The position numbers were made by a program, and so were the translations under genes. From NCBI RefSeq assembly GCF_046541315.1, contig NZ_JBKHDN010000041.1, forward strand, positions 1 to 16,719: a stretch of 16,719 bases of DNA. Direction: 5' to 3'. Source of the DNA: Lamprobacter sp046541315. GTDB lineage: Bacteria; Pseudomonadota; Gammaproteobacteria; Chromatiales; Chromatiaceae. Below the pieces are notes generated by a model. That model was not told where the DNA came from, made no database searches, and worked only from the letters and a program-made list of their open reading frames with translations. Shown one piece after another: positions 1-8,769 of the stretch (the first letter of the stretch is position 1; every line of letters starts with the position of its first letter).

Positions 1-1
1 G

Positions 2-79
2 CTGCTGAGCGAGATCGGTGCCTTGGCCGATCAGGCCGCTCTCGCGCCCGCAGCTGCGACGGATGCGGAGGGCGGCTGA
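2..79 (+). CDS. C-terminal fragment of an unidentified gene
   Basis: An open frame enters from the left edge and ends at a TGA at 77-79, giving about 25 residues that finish in an alanine-rich tail (ALAPAAATDAEGG). Third codon positions are mostly G or C, as in the neighbouring genes, which supports real coding sequence. No domain can be recognised in so short a piece. It lies 97 bases upstream of the mechanosensitive channel start on the same strand, so the two could be co-transcribed. The reading is weak because no upstream sequence is visible. Confidence 0.4.
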   Translation: MLSEIGALADQAALAPAAATDAEGG

Positions 80-175
80 GTTCGGCCCTATTTCCCTCGC
101 GGCATGCTCGGTGGCCCGCCCGGTCTGGCCGCCCTGGCGCCCGTGACCTCCTGTGTTCGCTCGTACTCGTTTGTC

Positions 176-3118
176 ATGGTATTAGGTTTATCTCCTCCGA
201 TCTTGCTTGCCTGTTTCCTGTGGGTGTTGTCAGCGGCGGTCGCGGCCCAAGACGACTCGGCCGCGGAGCCCGACCAGGCTGGCGGCTCCGAGGCCGCCTC
301 GGAACAGTCGGTGGAGGCGGAGCCCGGCGCCGAGCAACCGGAACAGGCGTCAGACAGGTCGATTGAGCATGGTCGCCAAGCCCTGACGTTCGATCCCGCT
401 CTGGTTGGGCTTCCAGAGCTTCCGCAACCGATGGCGACGCCCGCCGATTTCGAGAAGGCGCTGGCGTTGATCGACGCGCGCATCGCCGAGAACACGGCGG
501 CGCTGGAGGCGGCCATGGCCGAGGCGGCTGCCGCAGAAACCGCTGCCGTTGAATCCGAGTTGGCTGCGGATGCCGCTGAAGAGGAAGCAGCGGATGCCGA
601 CGCCGACGCCGAAACCGACGACGCTGGAAGCGACGACACCGAAACCGACGACGCTGGCACCGATGACGCTGGAAGCGATGACGCTGGTACCGACGAGGCC
701 GAGACCGACGACGCCGGTACCGACGAGGCCGAGACCGACGACGCCGAAACCGACGACGCCGAGACCGATGACACCGCGGCGACGGCCGCGCAAGACGGTG
801 CGCTAGCGACACGAAGCGCCAGGCTCGAACAGCGCCTCGAGTTGTTAAACGATCTGCGACTCGTCGTGCAACGCAATGCCGCCCTGGTCGAGCGTCTCGG
901 CGAATCCGAGCGTGAACAGGCCAGTCTGCAAGACCGGCTGGAAGCCGCCGAGACGGAGGGATTCGCGTTGGAACCCCCGTTTCCGGTCTCGCTCCTGGAT
1001 CAGGCGCGGACGGAACTCACGTTGCGGCGCTCGCTCGCGGAGGTCGCCGCGACCCGAGTCGCGAGCGCCGAACAGCGTCAGGCCACCACCGAGCGGGCAT
1101 TGACGACAGCCATCAGAGAGCGTCGCGCTGCGCGCGATCGCCTCAACGCCGCCGAGGCCGAGGATCGCCCGGCGTCGGAACGCGATGCGCTCGCCGACGC
1201 CCTCGAGCAGGCCCGTCTCGGCGAGCTGCTGGCGCGGCAACAGCTCGCCGCGACCGAACGGTCGCTGGAGCTGGCGCGCCGGCAAGGCCAGCTGGCGGAA
1301 CTGGAGCAGGAGCTATTGGCCGAGCGCATCGCCTATCTGGAGGAGCGTGCCGAGCTACCGCGCGATTTCCTCGATACGCGGCTCCAGGAATTGCAGGCCA
1401 CCAAGGCGGAGATGCAGGCGCGGATCAGCGATCTGCAACGCGTTGGCGATCAGGCGGAGGCCGATCTCTACCGCGTGCGGCAGCAGCTGGTCGAGGCCAA
1501 CGGCACCGCCGAACAAGCGGCCTTGGAGGAATGGGCCGCCGCGCGCCAGGACGAGCTGTCGGCGGCCCGCACCGGTGTCGACAATCTGGCCTCGGCGATC
1601 GCCAACATCGAGCAGATGGAGCGTCTGTGGCAACAGCGTTACCAGTTGATGCATGACCCGAACGCACTCGACTTGGCCGACTTGTTGCGCGAGCTCATCA
1701 TGGAGACCACCGCCGCGATCGATGAGAAGGAGGCCATCGAAAGTCGGTTGAATGCGCTGCGCTCGATCCAGCTTGCGCAGACTCGCCGTTTGCGCGACGC
1801 CGGCGTCAGCGATGATGTGCGCGAAGCCATCGCGGTGCGCAGCGCCGCGCACGATCTGGCCGAGCGTGACGGGCGTGAGCTGCTCGAAACCCAGGAGGCG
1901 CTGATCGCGCTGCTGCAAGGCATGCGCCCGCAGGTCGAGGCCTTGGTTGAAGAGCAAAACCTGTCATTGCAACTGCTGCAAGCGCAGGAGACGCTGGCAG
2001 ACTGGTGGGAGGCCGAGGTGCTGGTGATCGACGATCAGAGCATTCGCGTCGGCGAGCTGATCATGGCGCTGGTGATGTTTCTCCTCGTGCTCCTGTTCGT
2101 TTCGCTGATCCGCATGGGCGCGCGCCAGGCCCTGAAACGGCGTAAGACCAAGAGCCCGACCGCCAATGTCGGCGATCTGCGCCTGGCGCTGTCGGCGATT
2201 GCCGGCAATACCAGCCAGCTGTTCGTGCTGATCGCGGCCTTCTTCGTCGCCATGGTCTTCTCCGGGCTGGCGAGCCCGACGGTCAAGGACTGGCTCTGGA
2301 ACCTGCTCATCGTCGCCTTCTATATCCAGCTCGGCATCTGGGCGAATGCGGCGATGGCCGATTACTTCAATCGCAAGCGCACGCGCAAGGAGATGCAAGA
2401 CCCGTCCACCGTCACCGGCTATGGCGTGATGATGGTGTTCATCCGGGTCGGCATCTGGATCACCGTCGTCGTCTCGTTGCTGGCCTATTTCCAGTACCCG
2501 GTCGCTGGACTGCTCGGCGCGCTCGGTGTCGGCAGTGTCGCGGTCGGCTTTGCGTTGCAGAACATCCTCGGCGATGTCTTCAGCTCGATGGCGATCATCC
2601 TCGATAAGCCATTCCGCGTCGGCGACTTCGTCAAGACGGGCGACACCCTCGGCGTGATCGAGTACACCGGCGTCAAAACCACCCGCATCCGCAGCCTCTC
2701 GGGAGAGCAGGTGGTACTCTCCAACAGCGACATCCTCAGCAGCCGCATCCATAACTACAAGCACTTCAAGGAGCGTCGCATCGCGTTTCGCATCGGTGTC
2801 GTCTATCAGACCCCGCGTGCGTTGCTCGAGCGCATTCCCGAGATGCTGCGCGAGTCCGTCGAAGAGCAGTCGCACACGCGCTTCGAGCGGGCGCATTTCG
2901 CCGAATACGGTGACTTCGCGCTTCTGTTCGAGGTGGTCTACTACGTGCTGAGCCCGGACTACACGATCTATATGGATGTGCAGCAAGGCATCAATCTTGG
3001 CATCCACCGTCGCTTCGAGGAGGCGGGTATCGACTTCGCCTATCCAACGCAAGAGGTGATCCTGCGCCGTGGGCCGGCGATGCCGAACTCGGCAGCCGGC
3101 GAATCCTCGGGCGGATAG
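176..3118 (+). CDS. Large MscS-family mechanosensitive ion channel (MscK/KefA-like architecture)
   Basis: This is a channel expected to open under membrane tension and release solutes during hypo-osmotic shock. The ATG at 176 is chosen over the in-frame ATG at 104 because it puts a signal peptide at the N-terminus (hydrophobic core, then SAAVAA before QDD); neither start has a clear Shine-Dalgarno. The product is about 980 residues. Roughly residues 25-205 are acidic and low-complexity and include a pentapeptide repeat. About 205-620 are charged, Glu/Arg/Gln-rich and probably coiled coil, in the periplasm. Four membrane helices lie near 627-646, 682-699, 708-727 and 748-772. They are followed by the Gly/Ala-rich pore helix (LGALGVGSVAVGFALQN, near 780) and the MscS beta domain (DKPFRVGDFV, then a C-terminal alpha/beta domain). 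The pore and beta domain make the family certain. Whether it is an MscK orthologue or another large MscS subtype cannot be settled here. Confidence 0.95.
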   Translation: MVLGLSPPILLACFLWVLSAAVAAQDDSAAEPDQAGGSEAASEQSVEAEPGAEQPEQASDRSIEHGRQALTFDPALVGLPELPQPMATPADFEKALALIDARIAENTAALEAAMAEAAAAETAAVESELAADAAEEEAADADADAETDDAGSDDTETDDAGTDDAGSDDAGTDEAETDDAGTDEAETDDAETDDAETDDTAATAAQDGALATRSARLEQRLELLNDLRLVVQRNAALVERLGESEREQASLQDRLEAAETEGFALEPPFPVSLLDQARTELTLRRSLAEVAATRVASAEQRQATTERALTTAIRERRAARDRLNAAEAEDRPASERDALADALEQARLGELLARQQLAATERSLELARRQGQLAELEQELLAERIAYLEERAELPRDFLDTRLQELQATKAEMQARISDLQRVGDQAEADLYRVRQQLVEANGTAEQAALEEWAAARQDELSAARTGVDNLASAIANIEQMERLWQQRYQLMHDPNALDLADLLRELIMETTAAIDEKEAIESRLNALRSIQLAQTRRLRDAGVSDDVREAIAVRSAAHDLAERDGRELLETQEALIALLQGMRPQVEALVEEQNLSLQLLQAQETLADWWEAEVLVIDDQSIRVGELIMALVMFLLVLLFVSLIRMGARQALKRRKTKSPTANVGDLRLALSAIAGNTSQLFVLIAAFFVAMVFSGLASPTVKDWLWNLLIVAFYIQLGIWANAAMADYFNRKRTRKEMQDPSTVTGYGVMMVFIRVGIWITVVVSLLAYFQYPVAGLLGALGVGSVAVGFALQNILGDVFSSMAIILDKPFRVGDFVKTGDTLGVIEYTGVKTTRIRSLSGEQVVLSNSDILSSRIHNYKHFKERRIAFRIGVVYQTPRALLERIPEMLRESVEEQSHTRFERAHFAEYGDFALLFEVVYYVLSPDYTIYMDVQQGINLGIHRRFEEAGIDFAYPTQEVILRRGPAMPNSAAGESSGG
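611..775 (+). repeat. 15-bp coding tandem repeat (acidic pentapeptide array) inside the MscS gene
   Basis: Eleven consecutive 15-base units encode pentapeptides of the form ETDDA, GSDDA, GTDDA, GTDEA, ETDDT or GSDDT, at about residues 146-200 of the channel. Every second to fourth position is Asp, Glu or Thr/Ser, so the segment is highly acidic and probably unstructured in the periplasm. The units differ at synonymous and some non-synonymous sites, so the array is not freshly duplicated. It is a likely site of length variation by slippage between strains. Confidence 0.9.
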
Positions 3119-3252
3119 CCAAGCATGGCCGATGAGGCGAGATCGGTGATCGTAACATCCCTGACCTGGCGGGAGGATGCCCCGCACGCGGCTGGGTTGT
3201 TCACCCGGGGACGCAGGGTCGCCGGTTTCGCCCCATCAGCTGAGTGATCCAG

Positions 3253-4590
3253 ATGGTCTGGGCAACACGACAAGCCTCCGGGCGCGAAGTCTTCGGCTGG
3301 GCGATGTTCGATTTCGCCAACCAGGCCTATACCCTGCTGATCGTCACTGTCATCTATGGCGATCTGTTCACCCGCGTCATCGTTGGCGACAGCACGGACG
3401 ACTACCGGCTCGGCAATCTGCTGTGGAGCACCGCGCTCGCCCTCAGCTATCTGGCCGTGGTGGTCACCGCGCCGCCGTGCGGGGCGATCATGGACTACGC
3501 CGCGGCCAAGAAACGCTTTCTCTTCGTCAGCTACATCGTCACCGTCGCGGCGACCGCCGCCCTCTACTGGGTCGAGCCGGGCTTTGCCGTGCTGGGCGTC
3601 CTGCTCATTGCCTTGTCCAACTATGCCTACTCGATGGGCGAGACCTTCGTTGCCGGCTTCCTGCCCGACATCGCCGGGCCGGGGGAGATGGGGCGCGTCT
3701 CAGGGCTGGGCTGGTCGCTGGGCTACATCGGCGGACTCTGCGCGACCGCCTTTGCGGTGGTCGTGCTCGGCGAGGTCAGTGCCGAGAACTTCGAGCGGAT
3801 ACGCTGGGTCGGCCCGTTCGCCGCCGCCTTTTTCCTGGTCTGCGCGATCCCGACCTTCCTCTGGCTGCGCGAACGCGGCACGCCACAGCGACGGCCGAGC
3901 GGCACCCGCTATGTCGGCATCGGTCTGCGCCGGGTCGCGCGGACGTTACACAGCCTCGGTGAGTTGCGTGACCTCGCGCGCTTCCTGATCTCCTTGTTGC
4001 TGGCGATGGCAGGACTCTATGTCATCATCGCCTACGCCTTCATCTACGGGGCCCAGGTGATTGGTTGGGACGAATCGGTGCGCACGCTGATGTTCATCGT
4101 CACCCAGATCACCGCCGCCCTCGGCGCGCTGAGCTTCGGGCTGGTCCAGGATCGCTGGGGGGCGAAGCGCACCTACCTCACGACCCTGCTGATCTGGATC
4201 GTCGCCATCCTGCTGATCTGGGCGACGCCGCCGCTGACCGCATGGATCAACCGCCTCAGCGGCAGCGACTGGCAGGCGCAGCACCTGTTCCTGCTCGCCG
4301 GCGCGGCCGCCGGCCTGGCGCTGGGCTCCTGTCAGTCGGCCGGGCGGACGCTGGTCGGCCTGCTGTCGCCGCCGCAGCGAGCCGCCGAGCTGTTCGGCTT
4401 CTGGGGGCTGTCGATCAAGCTCGCCGGCGCCTTCGGCCTGGTCGGCGTCGGGCTGCTGCAAGCGTGGGTCGGGCTCCAGGGCGCGATCCTGTTCTGTGCG
4501 CTGTTCTTCGCCGCCGCCTTTGTCGTCGCGCTGGCGGTCGATGAGTCGCGCGGGCGGGCAAGCGTTGCCGGCACAACGAATGAAATCTGA
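3253..4590 (+). CDS. MFS transporter of the UMF1 / Atg22-like family
   Basis: This inner-membrane permease has about 445 residues and roughly twelve hydrophobic segments. The N-terminal signature GWAMFDFANQAYTLLIV is typical of the UMF1 group of major facilitators, which includes the yeast vacuolar effluxer Atg22. A charged cytoplasmic loop (LRERGTPQRRPSG) near the middle separates the two six-helix halves, and the second half begins with a short RFLISLLLAMAGLY helix. The substrate is unknown for most bacterial members and cannot be read from sequence. An ATG at 3253 is preferred; an in-frame GTG at 3244 is possible, and neither has a good ribosome binding site. The 134 bases between it and the channel gene show no clear terminator, so weak co-transcription is possible. 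Confidence 0.85.
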   Translation: MVWATRQASGREVFGWAMFDFANQAYTLLIVTVIYGDLFTRVIVGDSTDDYRLGNLLWSTALALSYLAVVVTAPPCGAIMDYAAAKKRFLFVSYIVTVAATAALYWVEPGFAVLGVLLIALSNYAYSMGETFVAGFLPDIAGPGEMGRVSGLGWSLGYIGGLCATAFAVVVLGEVSAENFERIRWVGPFAAAFFLVCAIPTFLWLRERGTPQRRPSGTRYVGIGLRRVARTLHSLGELRDLARFLISLLLAMAGLYVIIAYAFIYGAQVIGWDESVRTLMFIVTQITAALGALSFGLVQDRWGAKRTYLTTLLIWIVAILLIWATPPLTAWINRLSGSDWQAQHLFLLAGAAAGLALGSCQSAGRTLVGLLSPPQRAAELFGFWGLSIKLAGAFGLVGVGLLQAWVGLQGAILFCALFFAAAFVVALAVDESRGRASVAGTTNEI

Positions 4591-4596
4591 GGATTC

Positions 4597-4617
4597 GCGG
4601 GTTCGACCCTTACCCGC
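4597..4617 (+). terminator. Possible hairpin terminator after the MFS gene
   Basis: A six-base-pair GC-rich stem (GCGGGT / ACCCGC) with a nine-base loop begins seven bases after the MFS stop codon. It has no following T run, so intrinsic termination would be weak. It superficially resembles a tRNA T-arm (GGGTTCGA), but no tRNA body surrounds it. Confidence 0.25.
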
Positions 4618-4706
4618 CGCAAGCGAATCGATCATGGGGCGCGGTTGCCTGGAAGACTCGTAACGGCTGAACGATCCCAACGCAGGAACGCCTTTGTCGG
4701 CGAACA

Positions 4707-4871
4707 TCATGCGTCGACATCGCTGATACTCCTCGGCTCAGGGTGTGTCGATCCGCACCAAGCGCTCGCCCGCAGCGAGAGAGCGGAGGAGGTGGGCCAA
4801 GAGCACGGCCATGCGGCTTGCTGCTCGGCCCAGGCAGCGACGTCTTGATCGTACAGACTCGATACCGTCAT
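4707..4871 (-). pseudogene. Remnant of a DUF29-family gene
   Basis: A minus-strand ATG at 4871 is preceded by a strong TAGGAGG ribosome binding site. The first twenty residues (beginning MTVSSLYDQDVAAWAEQ) match the conserved N-terminus of DUF29 proteins, a family of unknown function that is normally near 140-150 residues. After that the frame becomes non-DUF29 sequence (WPCSWPTSS...) and stops at 4707. From the same bases the next frame reads MAVLLAHLLRSL and stops at 4738; the LLxHLL element resembles a later part of DUF29. This pattern suggests an internal deletion plus frameshift. The rest of the 4591-4902 gap holds only a weak hairpin, and I see no other gene there. A functional 54-residue protein cannot be excluded but looks unlikely. 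Confidence 0.55.
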
Positions 4872-4902
4872 GACAGCCTCCTAGAGCGCAGGAAAGAGCG
4901 AG

Positions 4903-5247
4903 TCAAAAGGTTCCGCTGTCGAAGCCGAACAGATGTCGTGGCGGAGAGGCGAATTCGATATAGACCCGGTCGGGGGCAATGCCGAGCGTGTCTTGCAGCA
5001 GCGAACAAAGCGCGGCCGAGAGTTCCGGGGTGCGATCCTCGGGCAAGCCAAGGCTCTTGAGCTCAAGGAAGGCAAGGGGGCTGGTGTCGCCGCCAAAGCA
5101 CATGGTCGGCGTTGGCTCCAGGATCACCATCACATAGCGTTCCGGCTTTCCGAGCAATTCGGCGACGCGGGCCGAGACGCGCTTGATCATCGGCTCGACG
5201 GTATCGGGTGCGATGCTGGCGTTGGTTTTGACGATGAGGGTTGGCAT
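4903..5247 (-). CDS. MIF-like tautomerase (phenylpyruvate/dopachrome tautomerase superfamily)
   Basis: This small protein of 114 residues is as long as animal macrophage migration inhibitory factor and aligns with it along its whole length. Pro2 follows the initiator Met and would become the N-terminal catalytic proline after Met removal. GKPERYVMV supplies the lysine equivalent to MIF Lys32. FGGDTSPLAF and SLG match the central strand region, and RVYIEFASP with the ending FGFDSGTF match the C-terminal strands. The CxxC of mammalian MIF is absent (PLAFLEL instead), so a thiol-oxidoreductase role is not expected. It should form a trimer and act on keto-enol substrates; the natural substrate is unknown. 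It has no signal peptide and is probably cytosolic. It sits alone between the DUF29 remnant and a tRNA gene. Confidence 0.88.
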   Translation of the reverse strand: MPTLIVKTNASIAPDTVEPMIKRVSARVAELLGKPERYVMVILEPTPTMCFGGDTSPLAFLELKSLGLPEDRTPELSAALCSLLQDTLGIAPDRVYIEFASPPRHLFGFDSGTF

Positions 5248-5313
5248 AGGGCTTCGCTGGCTGCCTGATGCTGACGGGAATCGCCGACGATCATGCCACT
5301 GATCGACTGTAAA

Positions 5314-5390
5314 TGGCGCGCCTGACAGGATTCGAACCTGTGACCCCTGCCTTCGGAGGGCAGTACTCTATCCAGCTGAGCTACAGGCGC
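5314..5390 (-). tRNA. tRNA-Arg, anticodon CCG
   Basis: On the minus strand a complete 77-base cloverleaf can be read: acceptor arms GCGCCTG and CAGGCGC, a D-arm GCTC...GAGT, an anticodon arm CTGCC-CTCCGAA-GGCAG, a T-arm ACAGG-TTCGAAT-CCTGT, a discriminator G and an encoded CCA. The seven-base anticodon loop places CCG at positions 34-36, reading the arginine codon CGG, which is common in GC-rich genomes. The gene lies downstream of rep on the same strand, 193 bases away, and probably has its own promoter; a TATCCG element 13 bases upstream of the mature end is a possible -10. Confidence 0.97.
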
Positions 5391-5422
5391 GTGTTCGCAA
5401 GGACGGATACCGTGCGGAAGGG

Positions 5423-5464
5423 CGCTGGCAGCGGTGAAGGTTGACGACTTGGTCACTGCCAGCG
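5423..5464. repeat. 9-bp perfect inverted repeat between rep and tRNA-Arg
   Basis: CGCTGGCAG at 5423-5431 is the exact reverse complement of CTGCCAGCG at 5456-5464, and GTGA / TCAC can extend pairing inside the 24-base spacer. It lies downstream of rep and upstream of the tRNA, both on the minus strand. It could be the rep transcription end or a regulatory element before the tRNA. There is no T run on either side, so it is not a classic intrinsic terminator. Confidence 0.4.
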
Positions 5465-5583
5465 TGCCAAGGATAGCGCGATTGCCGGCGGTCGTCCATG
5501 GCGCGTGGCCGTCTTGCTGCGAGGCGCGTCGCCGTCGCGCGCTGAATCCTCGCCCGGATCCTTGGGCTTTGACAGAAATCGCC

Positions 5584-7602
<2,019 letters not shown>

Positions 7603-7648
7603 GGCAACTCCAGTGGATGATGGATGAGCGGTCGACGCGGCCACCGGA

Positions 7649-7679
7649 TTGGGCGTCGGGACCGGTCGCAAGCTACACT
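7649..7679 (+). promoter_or_regulatory. Possible sigma70-type promoter for the DUF2782-dctQM genes
   Basis: TACACT at 7674-7679 is a fair -10 element and TTGGGC at 7649-7654 a poor -35, with a long 19-base spacing. It lies in the 110-base divergent gap between rep and the DUF2782 gene, 33 bases before the chosen ATG, which is the place a promoter is required. The match is weak. Confidence 0.28.
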
Positions 7680-7712
7680 AGGCGTTTGCATCCAGCATCG
7701 AGGTCGAGGCCC

Positions 7713-8090
7713 ATGTCAGCATCCGCCTTCTTATCGAGATCCGCCCGTCATGGCCTCGCGGCCTTGCTGTCGCTCGCATTGGTGCTTGCGCCGGCGGCGA
7801 TGCGCGCGCAAGAGGGACAAGGCGACTTCTTGTCCGCGCCCGAGGTGCCCTCGAGCCCCGGTCCCTATGCCGGCGATAGCGCCAGCGCGCCCGAGGTCAC
7901 CATCACCGAGACCGACGAGGGCACTGTCTACGAGTATCGGGTCAAGGGCCAAGTCTACATGGTCAAGGTCCAACCCAGCGTGGGACCGCCGTATTTTCTG
8001 CTGGATACCAATGGCGACGGCATCCTCGATGGCGAGGAGCGCCGCGCGCCGGCGCTCTCGGTGCCGCAATGGCTGCTGTTCAGTTGGTAG
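7713..8090 (+). CDS. Secreted DUF2782-family protein with an EF-hand-like loop
   Basis: The product is 125 residues. A signal peptide covers about residues 1-32 (AALLSLALVLAPAAMRA, then QEGQ). A Ser/Pro/Ala-rich linker follows, then the DUF2782 core from about residue 62: ITETDEGTVYEYRVKGQ, VYMVKVQPSVGPPYFLLD and the ending PQWLLFSW. DUF2782 proteins are small periplasmic proteins of beta- and gammaproteobacteria with no known function. Residues 98-109 (DTNGDGILDGEE) have acidic or Asn residues at positions 1, 3, 5, 9 and 12, the exact spacing of an EF-hand calcium loop. The ATG at 7713 is chosen over upstream in-frame starts because it begins the signal peptide and follows GAGGTCGAGG. The gene ends 16 bases before dctQ and may be its operon leader. 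Confidence 0.85.
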   Translation: MSASAFLSRSARHGLAALLSLALVLAPAAMRAQEGQGDFLSAPEVPSSPGPYAGDSASAPEVTITETDEGTVYEYRVKGQVYMVKVQPSVGPPYFLLDTNGDGILDGEERRAPALSVPQWLLFSW

Positions 8091-8106
8091 CGAGGGGGTC
8101 GATGAC

Positions 8107-8769
8107 ATGAGCCACCTGTCCGTCTCGGGTCCCGCGCGCGGCCTGTTGCGGCTGGCCGACGGTCTGGATTGGGTCAACCGCGCGGTCGGCGCGGCGGTGG
8201 CCTGGCTGGCGCTGGCGATGGTGCTGGTGACCTTCGCGGTCGTCGTGCTGCGCTATGGGTTCGATGTCGGCTCGATCGCGCTGCAAGAGTCGATCACCTA
8301 TCTGTTCGCGACCCTGTTCATGCTCGGCGTCGCCTACACGCTGCAGCAGGATGGTCATGTGCGGGTGGATATCCTCTATCAACGCTTCTCGCCGCGCGCC
8401 CGCGCTTGGGTCGATCTGCTCGGCAGCCTGCTCCTGCTGGCACCGGTTTGCGGGTTCCTGTTCATCGCGTCCTGGGACTACGTGGCCGATGCCTGGTCGA
8501 TCCGCGAGGGCTCGCGCGAGGCGGGTGGTCTTGCGGGCGTCTGGCTGTTGAAAACGCTGCTGCTGGTGATGCCAGTGTTGATGCTGCTGCAAGGGCTGGT
8601 GTGGGTGCTGCGCACTGGATTATGCATTGCCGGTGTCGACGCCGCCTTGGATGAGGGCAAGATCGATCCGGGAGATCAGCCGCCGGTCGGTCAACCAGCA
8701 CGACCGCCGGCGGACGACGGCAGCGACGAGCCAGGCGCTCGTCGCGGGGGGCAGCCGTGGCTGAGCTGA
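8107..8769 (+). CDS. dctQ: TRAP transporter small permease subunit (DctQ family)
   Basis: This is the small inner-membrane subunit of a tripartite ATP-independent periplasmic transporter, which takes up organic acids or similar solutes using an ion gradient. The product has 220 residues and four membrane helices, near 27-50, 60-80, 97-117 and 139-161. The family-typical QESITYLFATLFMLGVAYTLQQDGHVRVDILY stretch spans helix 2. The acidic, proline-rich C-terminal tail of about 45 residues is longer than usual. GAGGGGG eight bases upstream fixes the ATG at 8107; the much longer upstream frame is only a shadow of the DUF2782 gene. Its end overlaps the dctM start by 13 bases, so the two are translationally coupled. 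Confidence 0.9.
   Translation: MSHLSVSGPARGLLRLADGLDWVNRAVGAAVAWLALAMVLVTFAVVVLRYGFDVGSIALQESITYLFATLFMLGVAYTLQQDGHVRVDILYQRFSPRARAWVDLLGSLLLLAPVCGFLFIASWDYVADAWSIREGSREAGGLAGVWLLKTLLLVMPVLMLLQGLVWVLRTGLCIAGVDAALDEGKIDPGDQPPVGQPARPPADDGSDEPGARRGGQPWLS

Noticed and set aside
104..175. Upstream ATG at 104 for the MscS gene
   Set aside because: It would bury the signal peptide behind 24 residues and has no ribosome binding site.
611..775. Regular short repeats considered as a CRISPR array
   Set aside because: The 15-base units are contiguous, in frame and without spacers; they encode an acidic pentapeptide repeat.
1964..3187. 407-residue minus-strand open frame
   Set aside because: It is antisense to the MscS pore and beta domain, rich in His/Asp/Arg as typical of shadow frames, with no domain.
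4597..4617. Possible tRNA T-arm (GGGTTCGA) after the MFS gene
   Set aside because: The loop between the stem arms would be too long and there is no acceptor, D or anticodon arm around it.
5187..5456. Minus-strand open frame of 89 residues containing HAPVAQLDRVLPSEGRG
   Set aside because: It reads straight through the tRNA-Arg gene; this peptide is a well-known false translation of tRNA sequence.
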